From contig NZ_KI912608.1 in the NCBI RefSeq assembly GCF_000519265.1, positions 1,067,665-1,131,664 of the forward strand: DNA of 64,000 nt, given 5' to 3'. Of this stretch, positions 16,009 to 24,007 are shown piece after piece (within the stretch, counting starts at the first letter, position 1; the number at the start of each line of letters is the position of its first letter). The translations under genes and the position numbers were made by a program. This DNA is from Desulfonatronum lacustre DSM 10312 (GTDB lineage Bacteria > Desulfobacterota > Desulfovibrionia > Desulfovibrionales > Desulfonatronaceae). The notes beneath the pieces were generated by a model. It was given only the letters and a program-made list of their open reading frames with translations. It searched no databases and had not been told where the DNA came from.

Positions 16009-18773
16009 GCCACCAACACTCCTTGCAAATCATCCAACATATCATTCAATCCTGGCCCCAAGGCCTTCCGCGCCTGCAAAATACCGCCCTTGTCCGCAAG
16101 GATGGGCGCTTCCTGGAAATCACGCGGGGTGATTTCGGCGTTGGCGGCGATGAAGGCGGTGATGGCGCGGAGCCAGTCTTCCTGGTCGGGTGTGTATTCC
16201 CGGCCGACCTTCTTTTCCCGCCCCATCCAGAGATTGAACCGCCGTTCCACCACCGCGCTGAAGGATTCCAGCACCTCGGTCTGGCCCAGGGCGAAGCGGA
16301 CCAGGCTGACCACCTCGGTCAGTTGTTCATCCACCGGCGCGCCGCGGACCTTGGCGGCATCCAGGCGCTTGTAGGCCTGCCAGATGGTGGCCGTGGTCAG
16401 GTAGAGCGGCGGGTCGGTCATGCGGCGGACCAGTTCGCGGATCGCGGCGTATGTCAGGCGCTGGCGGCCCTGGGGCTGGTTGTAGAGGATTTGCAGGGCG
16501 GTCAGTTCGTCGCGGTTATCTTCGATGAATTGCTTGAAATTGGTGACGGTTTCCTCGGCCCGCTTTTTGTCGAAGCCCGCGCCGGTGAGTTCATCAATGG
16601 TGATCTCGTCGATCACGATTTCGGTCTTGCGCTTGATGTCCTTGAGCAGATTGCGCACGGTCGGCTTGTCGAAGGGACGGCAGGCCGTTTCGGTCAATTC
16701 CTCGATCACCGCGCGTTCCTGTTCCGGCGTGGGATTCCGGCCGTGGCGCAGGAGGATGGCGGCCTGGCGGGCGTCCGGGTCGATGGCGTCCAGCAGGGCG
16801 TTGGCCAGATCCCGCGGGGTTTGGCCGTTCGTGGCCTCGACGATGCGGGCGCGGTCCTCGGGGTCCAGCTTGCGGTCCAGCATGGCCAGGCGTCCGGCCA
16901 GGGAGGACAGCGCGTCCTCATCCCGGCGGCCCATGGCGATTTGTTCGAGCAGGGCGTCGAAGCTGATGGACTTCTTGCGCTCCAGGGGCTGGGAGGCGTT
17001 CTTTTTGGTCTCGGACACGCCCACGGCGTCGATGAGGATGAAGCGGGTTTTGGTCTTGGCGTCCGGGGTGACCGCCCGGAGGTCGGCATCCGGAATGGTC
17101 CGCACGCCGCGGCCCTTCATCTGCTCATAGTAACCCTCGGACTTCACGTCGCGCATGAAGATCACCACCTCCACCGGCTTGATGTCCGTGCCCGTGGCGA
17201 TCATGTCCACGGTCACAGCGATGCGGGGGAAGGGATCGACCCGGAAGGCCTTGATCAGCGTCTTGGGGTCTTCGCCGGTGTTGCGATAGGTGATCTTCTT
17301 GGCAAAGTCGTTGCCCTCGCCGAAGACTTCGCGCACGGCATGGACGATCTCCTCGGCGTGGTTGTCGTCCTTGGCGAAGATCAGGGTCTTGGGCAGCCAC
17401 TGGCCGGAGCGGTCCGGGAAAAGTTCGGTGAAGACCCGGTCCTTGTAAGTTTGCAGGACCGTCCGGATCTGGTTCGGATTGACCACGGAGCGGTCCAGAT
17501 CCTTGCCGGTGTATTCCAGGTCCGCGTCAAGCTGTTCGTAGCGGACCTTGCGGGTCCGCTTGTCCCGCACGGGCACCTGAAAGCCCTGCCCGCCCACCTC
17601 CACCTTGCCGCCATCCTCGGTGACCAGGGTGCGGATGCGGTAGATTTCATAGCCCACGTTCACGCCGTCGGCAACGGAGCGTTCGTAGGGGTACTCGGCC
17701 ACCAGGTTCCGGTTGAAGAAGCCCAGGGTGTGCTTGGACGGCGTGGCGGTCAGGCCGATGATGTGGGCGTCGAAATACTCCAGCACCTGCCGCCAGAGCC
17801 CGTAGATGGAGCGGTGGCATTCGTCGGTGATGATGAAATCAAAGGTCTCGATGGGGATGACCGGGTTGTAGGCCAGCGGCAACGGCTCGGCCTCCCCACC
17901 CCACTGTTCAAAGCCGGACGCCTCCTCCGCTTCCTCGGGCAGATCCTGGCCCTTGAGCAGGGAAAAGAGACGCTGGATGGTGGTGATCACAACCTTGGCG
18001 TCCGGATCAATCCGGTGGGAATGGAGATGCTGGACAATGTAGGTGTCGGTGAAGCGGTTCGCCGCGCCGGGCGGATGATAGTTCTGGAACTCCTTCAAGG
18101 TCTGGTCGCCCAGGTTGTTCCGGTCCACCAGAAACAGGATGCGCCTGGCCCCGGCATAGCGGATCAGCCGATAGGACGACGAGCAGGCCATGTAAGTCTT
18201 GCCCGCGCCGGTGGCCAACTGAACCAGGGACCGAGGCCGGTCCTCGGCCAACGACGCCTCCAGCCCGGTAATCGCCTCAATCTGGCAATCCCGCAGCCCC
18301 TTGCGGTCCAAGGGGTCCTGGGTCGGCATCCGGCGCAACCGGGCACGCAACGTCTCCGGCTGACGCAGCCATTCATGCAGCGTTTCCGGACGATGAAAGG
18401 CAAACAAACGGCGCGAACGGGGCTTGGGGTCGCACTGGTTACAAAAAAAAGTCTCCTCGCCCGTACTCTCGTAATCAAAAGCCAGCACCTCGTCCCACCG
18501 AGCCAAATGCTCCGGCAACCCACCCATATACCGCCCCGCCTGATCCGCCACTCCACTCAACGTCACCCCAACCCTCTTCGCCTCAATCACCCCGGCGGCC
18601 TTCCCCCCGACAAACAACAGATAATCGCAGAACCCACCGGACAGGGAGAACTCGCGAACGGCAACGCCCAGGGCCGCATGGCGGTCGAGTTCGTGCCGGT
18701 CCTGGAGTACCCAACCGGCGTCAGTCAGAAGCTGGTCGATTTTTGTTCGGGCTTGGCGTTCGTCGTCAGTCAT
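16005..18773 (-). CDS. hsdR: Type I restriction endonuclease subunit HsdR
   Basis: A 922-residue motor-nuclease. The N-terminal PD-(D/E)xK nuclease has D50 and E64-A-K66 (CDYLLF and GVIEAKR). The SF2 helicase core has the P-loop LATGAGKTYM (about 186-195) and a DECH box (IITDECHRSIYG), with later motifs such as DMIATGTDIKPVEVV and MKGRGVRT. The C-terminus resembles the EcoEI R-type domain. It translocates DNA and cleaves far from the HsdS site. It has no good ribosome-binding site of its own, but a short leader ORF ends over its start codon. First gene of the hsd operon. Confidence 0.93.
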   Translation of the reverse strand: MTDDERQARTKIDQLLTDAGWVLQDRHELDRHAALGVAVREFSLSGGFCDYLLFVGGKAAGVIEAKRVGVTLSGVADQAGRYMGGLPEHLARWDEVLAFDYESTGEETFFCNQCDPKPRSRRLFAFHRPETLHEWLRQPETLRARLRRMPTQDPLDRKGLRDCQIEAITGLEASLAEDRPRSLVQLATGAGKTYMACSSSYRLIRYAGARRILFLVDRNNLGDQTLKEFQNYHPPGAANRFTDTYIVQHLHSHRIDPDAKVVITTIQRLFSLLKGQDLPEEAEEASGFEQWGGEAEPLPLAYNPVIPIETFDFIITDECHRSIYGLWRQVLEYFDAHIIGLTATPSKHTLGFFNRNLVAEYPYERSVADGVNVGYEIYRIRTLVTEDGGKVEVGGQGFQVPVRDKRTRKVRYEQLDADLEYTGKDLDRSVVNPNQIRTVLQTYKDRVFTELFPDRSGQWLPKTLIFAKDDNHAEEIVHAVREVFGEGNDFAKKITYRNTGEDPKTLIKAFRVDPFPRIAVTVDMIATGTDIKPVEVVIFMRDVKSEGYYEQMKGRGVRTIPDADLRAVTPDAKTKTRFILIDAVGVSETKKNASQPLERKKSISFDALLEQIAMGRRDEDALSSLAGRLAMLDRKLDPEDRARIVEATNGQTPRDLANALLDAIDPDARQAAILLRHGRNPTPEQERAVIEELTETACRPFDKPTVRNLLKDIKRKTEIVIDEITIDELTGAGFDKKRAEETVTNFKQFIEDNRDELTALQILYNQPQGRQRLTYAAIRELVRRMTDPPLYLTTATIWQAYKRLDAAKVRGAPVDEQLTEVVSLVRFALGQTEVLESFSAVVERRFNLWMGREKKVGREYTPDQEDWLRAITAFIAANAEITPRDFQEAPILADKGGILQARKALGPGLNDMLDDLQGVLVA

Positions 18774-18810
18774 GGGTGGCAGGGTATGTCTTGATATTTA
18801 TCTTAAGCAT
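18766..18810 (-). CDS. Putative 14-residue leader peptide overlapping the hsdR start
   Basis: ATG at 18810 preceded by AGGAGG, encoding MLKINIKTYPATHD. Its stop TGA overlaps the hsdR ATG region (hsdR starts at 18773, leader ends at 18766). hsdR lacks a clear Shine-Dalgarno, so translation of hsdR is probably coupled to this leader. The role is inferred from layout only. Confidence 0.45.
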   Translation of the reverse strand: MLKINIKTYPATHD

Positions 18811-18820
18811 TTATCCTCCT

Positions 18821-18849
18821 GAACTTCAGGCCGGTTGCGGCAAAAATTT
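18821..18849. repeat. 29-bp direct repeat, copy 1 (upstream of hsdR)
   Basis: Identical over 29 bases to 23512-23540, which is coding sequence of the AAA+ ATPase gene (IFAATGLKF). Here it lies in the 161-bp gap upstream of hsdR, directly beside the leader ORF ribosome-binding site. It is probably a scar of rearrangement. Confidence 0.85.
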
Positions 18850-18934
18850 CATTTCAAGGCCTTACAGACAACCTTTGTCGTGAAATATTTCAGACTTCCT
18901 ATTCAACATGCTGATATAATTTAATAATGATAGA

Positions 18935-19927
18935 TTACAACCGTCCATGCTCGACGTCGAGAATGAACTGCACAAGGCCGCCAAAGTAGACCTCTTGATC
19001 ATCGTACAGCGCCATATGACTCCCATCCGGGCAGAGCAAATACCGTGACTTCGGGATCTGACGAGCCATCCATGCCATGTGTTCAGGATCCATGGTATCA
19101 TGCCTGGATCCGACCACAAGTGTCGGCACCGTAACGTTCTGGAGGTCTGAACTCCGATCCCACTTGGCCAACTTTCCGCTTGCGCCCAGTTCGCTCGGCC
19201 CCTGCATGGGAATATAAACCTTTGGATTGAGATGCTTGAACGCGCGATTCACTGGATCCGGCCACTGGTCATGTGGCATGCGGAGAACGTGGTGGACGTA
19301 ATGGTGCTGCATGAGCAGTTCCATATAGCGGGGATTCTCGAAGTCTTCTTCCGCCTCCATGTTCTTGATATCAGCCAGGACAGCCTGATCCATGGAAGGG
19401 ATCAACACCTTTGCGGCGTACTCGTTATAGGCCGGCATACTTGACATCATATTGGAGATAATCATCCCCTTCAGGTGTTCCTGGTATTTCAATGCATACT
19501 CAAGAGCCAGGATTCCTCCCCATGATTGCCCATAAAGATAGAAGTTTTGCCTGTGGAGTCCAAGGGCCTGACGGACCTGTTCAACCTCGTCCACAAACCG
19601 CTGGATATCCCAGAGTTCGGGTATGTCCGGCTGATCACTGTAGTACGATCCCAGTTGGTCGTAATAGTAGTACTCGATGCCGGAGGCAGGGAGATAGCTG
19701 TCAAAAGCTTCCAGGTACTCGTGCGTCCCACCAGGCCCGCCATGCAGCAGGAGGACCTTGACGTCCGGATTGTTCCCCACCCGCTTGGTCCAGACCCGAA
19801 ATTTCCCACTTGGCGTGTCCACGGGCACTACCTTCACGCCTCCGCTCAGCACATCGTCTCGCCCCGTATAGTCCAAGTATGTCGAAGGCCCCCCGACGCT
19901 GTTTACTGTCGATTTTATCATAATCAT
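18935..19927 (-). CDS. Proline iminopeptidase-like alpha/beta hydrolase
   Basis: A 330-residue cytoplasmic alpha/beta hydrolase. It has the oxyanion motif HGGPGG (62-67), nucleophile elbow GQSWGG (Ser135), an acid in GSRHDTMDPEH and the catalytic His in DGSHMALYDD. These are the features of peptidase family S33, which removes N-terminal proline from peptides. Variants in other bacteria hydrolyse amides or lactones, so the exact substrate is uncertain. AAAGGA lies upstream of the first ATG. It stands alone, in the same direction as the hsd operon. Confidence 0.85.
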   Translation of the reverse strand: MIMIKSTVNSVGGPSTYLDYTGRDDVLSGGVKVVPVDTPSGKFRVWTKRVGNNPDVKVLLLHGGPGGTHEYLEAFDSYLPASGIEYYYYDQLGSYYSDQPDIPELWDIQRFVDEVEQVRQALGLHRQNFYLYGQSWGGILALEYALKYQEHLKGMIISNMMSSMPAYNEYAAKVLIPSMDQAVLADIKNMEAEEDFENPRYMELLMQHHYVHHVLRMPHDQWPDPVNRAFKHLNPKVYIPMQGPSELGASGKLAKWDRSSDLQNVTVPTLVVGSRHDTMDPEHMAWMARQIPKSRYLLCPDGSHMALYDDQEVYFGGLVQFILDVEHGRL

Positions 19928-19984
19928 GATGTCATTTTCCTTTGTCGTCGTACAATCGAAAAATGCGGAATTGGTAAAGTAATC

Positions 19985-20593
19985 CTAATGTCGATCCCTC
20001 AACAACCTTGCTATCGCGATGTCTATTACCTCAAGACGCATTTTGTCCGGATGTTTTGACGCTTCCAGATTTATGAGTCTTTCCGCGGCATGCTTGTCGC
20101 CTGAAACCATGACAACAAGCTCTCGATATCTATTGTTCGTCGTATCAATTTTTCCGTAGAAGATATTTTTTATTACGCCACTAATTTTTTTTTGATTTGA
20201 TATATCTTTTTCAACGAAACTTTTTATTTCAGTTTCAACATAACTTTTCCTTTCAGTTTCAACGTTCTTTATCTGAATTTCATACATATTAAACATTGGA
20301 TAAAAAACAATAATTATAAAAAAAATGAAGGATAATGCCAGAATTAAAGAGGAAGTAGTCGGAGAATTGAAATAATAAGAATGCCTCACAATGCCGATAT
20401 TCGCTTCATAAACGTAGAATGAAATGATATCTTGAGAAAAATGAATATCAAACGGCATAAAATGATTGGAGTGCTTTTCATAAAATGGCTTCCATCCTCC
20501 AATATTCGCAAGCACGAAAGGAGAAGCAAAGAGAAATGGAAGCTTCATCCAGGAAGTGTTCCACAGTGAAGGTAAGTTCTTAAGGTACGACAT
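19985..20593 (-). CDS. AT-rich hypothetical membrane protein
   Basis: A 202-residue protein with a hydrophobic segment near 18-32 (LPFLFASPFVLANIGG) and a strong transmembrane helix near 82-98 (LILALSFIFFIIIVFYP), then a charged, coiled-coil-like stretch (VETERKSYVETEIKSFVEKD) and a soluble tail. Not recognised. The gene is much richer in A and T than its neighbours, pointing to recent acquisition. It lies 58 bp upstream of the iminopeptidase gene on the same strand. Confidence 0.6.
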   Translation of the reverse strand: MSYLKNLPSLWNTSWMKLPFLFASPFVLANIGGWKPFYEKHSNHFMPFDIHFSQDIISFYVYEANIGIVRHSYYFNSPTTSSLILALSFIFFIIIVFYPMFNMYEIQIKNVETERKSYVETEIKSFVEKDISNQKKISGVIKNIFYGKIDTTNNRYRELVVMVSGDKHAAERLINLEASKHPDKMRLEVIDIAIARLLRDRH

Positions 20594-20712
20594 AATATTC
20601 CAAAAGATGCGGCACTAACTTGGTGGGGGTGGGCATCTAAGATCAGTAACTACTCATTTTATTGAATTTAGACATCAAATAACCGTTTCAGGGCATTCCA
20701 GACAACCCTTTT

Positions 20713-21048
20713 TCAGCATGCAGCTAGAAAATGGCTCCAACTCAATTGTCGTGACAGTGTTACGACAATCTCATCACCATAGACGGCTCTTTCGTTTCCC
20801 AGAATATCCCCGTGTATGCGCTTCCCCAGTCGCCAGTAGAGCAGAGTCATCCCAGGATTGACCGCGGTCGCGACAGCCAAGCGGGTCTTTTCAACCATCG
20901 CCCGGATGTCACTCACCAAGGCGTTGGTGGAAGGGGGGCTGTTTTCAGCAAATCCACCCTTCTCCGAAGCGCCTTTTCCTTCTTCACCCTGGACTGGAGC
21001 CGGAGCAGGATGCTGCTGACCGTGCTGTAGGTCCATATTTTCGTGCAT
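20713..21048 (-). pseudogene. Truncated DUF1016 (YhcG-type) nuclease remnant
   Basis: The 111-residue ORF holds the start of a DUF1016/YhcG protein (VEKTRLAVATAVNPGMTLLY, then WRLGKRIHGDILGNERAVYG) and then jumps directly to IVVTLSRQLSWSHFLAA, normally found about 50 residues later, before it ends. The PD-(D/E)xK catalytic domain is missing. The gene has therefore suffered an internal deletion and a 3' truncation. Intact members are putative nucleases associated with restriction loci, which fits the nearby hsd operon. Confidence 0.75.
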
Positions 21049-21130
21049 GACAACTGTTGGGGCCGGACAGAGTTAATCTACTGAATTTTCGAATGATTCG
21101 TCCCAAAATGATGTGTTGTTCTCTCCTGGC

Positions 21131-21232
21131 TCAGTCAGAAGCGCGACATTCTTCTTCCCAATTCTCAAGGCGCAGCCCGTGAACTCTTTCGAATTCTCGA
21201 CTGTTGCGGGTAATCAGAACGCAGTCGCGGGA
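21131..21232 (-). pseudogene. C-terminal fragment of a VapC-like PIN toxin
   Basis: The minus strand reads CVSRDCVLITRNSREFERV then HGLRLENWEEE up to a stop at 21131-21133. This is the typical end of VapC toxins (LITRN-x-x-xF-x-x-V-x-GL-x-x-E-x-W). A stop codon lies directly upstream, and the catalytic N-terminus and any antitoxin are missing. It is a remnant of a toxin-antitoxin locus. Confidence 0.7.
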
Positions 21233-21400
21233 CACACACGGTCAGCAAAAGAGAGGGGTCAAATCTGCTCTTGGCTCGCAAGTCCAACCCTTCTCACGCG
21301 TTCAAATCTTATTTCTCTGCTAATGATTTTTTTCATAATACTAAATCCTTAAATAAATATTGCTACTGCTCAATAAGGCATGGCAAGCAAACCAGATTAT

Positions 21401-21823
21401 TCATGGACAGTTAAAAACACAGACATCTTCGGCGTGAACCTTCCCTCCACAGTTCTGGTAGCAAATCCGGTATTGTGCGTCACAACGTTCCGTGTCCGTG
21501 GTACATGAAACATAAAAATTGCATTCGCTGGATTTTGGCTCCCGTCCTTGTCTTCGAATATTATCCCTGCATCGATCCTGTTCAAGCCTGTTACGGTTGT
21601 TGCAGTTTTCAGCCTTCATCATCTCAAGTTGCTCACACTGCATCTTCATATTTTCGCATTGAAAAATGCACGATTGGCCTTGAGGATCGTGCGGGGGACT
21701 GTAGTAGTACCGTGTATCGTAAATAGGACCACAGCCGCTTAACGGAAGCAATACCGCCAAGACTATAAACCCGACAAGCACACACTGTGGAGTGAAACCT
21801 TTTCTTTTGAGCATGTCTTTCAT
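21401..21823 (-). CDS. Cysteine-rich lipoprotein, unknown function
   Basis: A 140-residue protein with a lipoprotein signal (VLAVLLPLSGC, Cys at about 31) and then a mature part with about 13 cysteines, many in pairs spaced as in CIFQCENMKMQCEQL and CYQNCGGK. It would be anchored in the envelope and stabilised by disulfides. No family is recognised. It faces no clear operon partner: the next gene on this strand is over 200 bp away. Confidence 0.65.
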   Translation of the reverse strand: MKDMLKRKGFTPQCVLVGFIVLAVLLPLSGCGPIYDTRYYYSPPHDPQGQSCIFQCENMKMQCEQLEMMKAENCNNRNRLEQDRCRDNIRRQGREPKSSECNFYVSCTTDTERCDAQYRICYQNCGGKVHAEDVCVFNCP

Positions 21824-22028
21824 CCTTAATAAATAATGTCATTGTGACGTTACCCTTGCCATGGTTGCCGACGATGGCGACATGATTCATGATCGATCCT
21901 CCATGTCCCTCTGGATTCCTCGCCCTGTCCCGACTACCGGGGACGGGGCGAGGATGGTGATTCGAGGTGACGGCGTAGTTGAGGATCTGGAGCTGATGTC
22001 GCTTCCTGGCGATTGACAAAAGCTTGGA

Positions 22029-22397
22029 CTATTTCCTGTTGACAATGGAGATGAGGCAATCCTGCATCAATTTTCCCGACTGCATGTCCATCCACGGGCT
22101 TTGCACCGTGACGTCCACCTCGTCGGCCTTCCTGAACATGGCGGACTCATCGCTGACAATCACCTCCCGGATGCCGTCCTGTGCTCTGTAAAACTCCACC
22201 ACCGCGGCCACGGAGTCGCCGGTGTGGAAGGCCATGCCTTGCATGCCGAGTTCTTCATTCAGGAATTTCGTGGTGCCGGGATGTTCCTTGGCGCCGGGAT
22301 ATACGGCCACCCCGAATTGTTCCGCGGCCGGGGCGATGCAGGGCACGAATGCAACGGCAAGGATGAGGAAAGTACAGACAAGCAATTTCGTTCGCAT
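22029..22397 (-). CDS. Small secreted protein, unknown function
   Basis: A 122-residue protein. The ATG at 22397 has a strong AGGAGG and starts a signal peptide (MRTKLLVCTFLILAVAFVPC, cleavage near APAAEQ). The mature part has GVAVYPGAKEHPGTTKFL and VVEFYRAQDGIREVIVS, a pattern seen in small periplasmic proteins that begin with xxYPGA and have a FYR/FYK helix. Function unknown. It lies 109 bp upstream of nothing obvious and just after the AAA+ gene, possibly on the same transcript. Confidence 0.7.
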   Translation of the reverse strand: MRTKLLVCTFLILAVAFVPCIAPAAEQFGVAVYPGAKEHPGTTKFLNEELGMQGMAFHTGDSVAAVVEFYRAQDGIREVIVSDESAMFRKADEVDVTVQSPWMDMQSGKLMQDCLISIVNRK

Positions 22398-22506
22398 GAC
22401 AGGGCCTCCTTGAAGTTTGTGTTGGTTTTTCCAGTTTGAACGCATCTCGCGGCAACTGGGCAAGTATCCCGGATTCCGGTTGTTCCGCATATTTCCGCGG
22501 TTCCAC

Positions 22507-23649
22507 TCACACCCTGGTGTATTCCGCGCTGTCCTCCTGAAACTCGGTGATTATTTCCTCGGTAAGGGTCGGTCGAAGCGAAGGGAGAATTTCCAAGAAT
22601 GTCTCCGTGGTGACCCGATAATCATGCTGCAGGTTCAATTCCTGTTCAAAGGCGTGCTGCCGCACTTTCTGGAAAAGATACTCGATGTCCGCCGGAGTGA
22701 AGAGCGGGGTGAGGGAAACCAGTCTGTCCAGGTCGACAGATCCGCAATTTGTGCGCGCGATATAGTGCTCGAATATGGTTTTGCGCCCCTGCTCGTCGAG
22801 GCTGCCCACGGGAATGACGCAGTCGAAGCGGCCGGGTCTGAGCAGCGCCGCGTCCAGTTGCCGGATATAATTGGTTGCGCAAATGAGAAGATTTTTTCGG
22901 TTCCTCGCTTTGAGCAAAGGGACCTGCTTGAGAAATTCATTGGTGATGGACTTGTCGACCCGGGAGGCATGGTCGCGGCTGCCCGCAATTTCCTCGAACT
23001 CATCGATGAAGACAACCGTCTCATCCAAGTCATAGACCTTTTCCATGATATTCTTCAGGTTGGCCCCCAAACGGTCTTGACCGTCGGCCATCAAAACGCT
23101 CGGGCTGATTTCGATGTACCACCATTGAAGAATGCCGGCGATGGCCTTGACGAAATGGGTTTTTCCCGTGCCCGGGGGACCGAAAAAGATAATGGCCCTC
23201 GGCGGCGTAACCCCGTGCTTGCGGGCGAGGTCTGCTTGTTGGAGAGTACGGATAATCCTGTTATTCACCACCTGTTTCGGGGGTTGGGAGTCGGAAATGG
23301 TCTCCCAGACTGCCCGATCGATAACCTGCGCGCCGAGTTCCCGGAGACACTGGATACGCTTACTCTCCCTGGCGTCCTTGGTAACCGGATCAATGTTTTC
23401 AATGAAGTCGATACATGCCAGTTTGAGCCCCACGTCGCGTCCCAATCTTTCAGAAAGTACCCACTTGTGCTGAAGAATTCTGGACCAAAGCAGGGCAGTT
23501 GTTTCAGGATCGAACTTCAGGCCGGTTGCGGCAAAAATTTGCGCAGCGCCATCCCCCTGGTCAGAGATGGAACTGTCACCTGGGGCATCCTCGCTGTGGG
23601 AATTCACAGCATCTTTTTCGTCTGTTGATTCCTTTGCTCCATTGTTCAT
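22507..23649 (-). CDS. AAA+ ATPase of the FtsH/Cdc48 type with an unusual N-terminal domain
   Basis: A 380-residue protein read from the ATG at 23649, which has AAGGA upstream. After an acidic, Ser/Asp-rich start comes a helical part (LQHKWVLSERLGRDVGLKLA) reminiscent of a stretch in DUF4032-type proteins. The AAA+ core has Walker A GPPGTGKT, Walker B VVFIDEFEEIAG, sensor LLICATNYI, and arginine-finger-like LLRPGRFDCVIPVG. It lacks a protease domain and so may be an unfoldase or remodeller. The 29 bp encoding IFAATGLKF are repeated at 18821. Confidence 0.8.
   Translation of the reverse strand: MNNGAKESTDEKDAVNSHSEDAPGDSSISDQGDGAAQIFAATGLKFDPETTALLWSRILQHKWVLSERLGRDVGLKLACIDFIENIDPVTKDARESKRIQCLRELGAQVIDRAVWETISDSQPPKQVVNNRIIRTLQQADLARKHGVTPPRAIIFFGPPGTGKTHFVKAIAGILQWWYIEISPSVLMADGQDRLGANLKNIMEKVYDLDETVVFIDEFEEIAGSRDHASRVDKSITNEFLKQVPLLKARNRKNLLICATNYIRQLDAALLRPGRFDCVIPVGSLDEQGRKTIFEHYIARTNCGSVDLDRLVSLTPLFTPADIEYLFQKVRQHAFEQELNLQHDYRVTTETFLEILPSLRPTLTEEIITEFQEDSAEYTRV
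23512..23540. repeat. 29-bp direct repeat, copy 2 (inside the AAA+ gene)
   Basis: Exact match to 18821-18849. Here the sequence is coding, so this is presumably the source copy. Confidence 0.85.
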
Positions 23650-24007
23650 GGTCGTTCCTTCTGAAGGCTGTTTGCTGTTTGGGGGGCGGACGATACCGTA
23701 TAAGGTAGCATCCCGCATATCAAGTCATCAAACGGAATCCCGAAATCAAATTCATCTCACCCCGGCTGTCTTCTTGACTTCCTCAAAAGCCGCTGTATCG
23801 TAAATTATTCGTTCCTACTCAGCACATTTCACGAGATGACACAGAGATCCGATTTGACGATTTTCGGCATCTCTCAGCTTTCCAGATTTCGCTCATCCCG
23901 CGCCTATCTCATGCATGTCGAGGCCGTACCAGCACGCCGGGAGAGGTGCGACGAGCAGCCGCGGGCAGAAAAGCCCAGAACAAGTCGGTCCACGCGGGAG
24001 GAATGAT

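Noticed and set aside
15957-18794. Very long plus-strand ORF (945 codons) opposite hsdR
   Set aside because: Antisense shadow in GC-rich DNA; the minus strand has full HsdR motifs, and the plus-strand translation shows no domain.
21824-22028. Short minus-strand frame starting MNHVAIVGNHGKG
   Set aside because: It overlaps the lipoprotein gene in another frame and shows no family resemblance or clear ribosome-binding site.
23719-24007. Gene-free stretch before the acyltransferase
   Set aside because: Only short frames without motifs or ribosome-binding sites; probably promoter DNA for the divergent AAA+ and acyltransferase genes.
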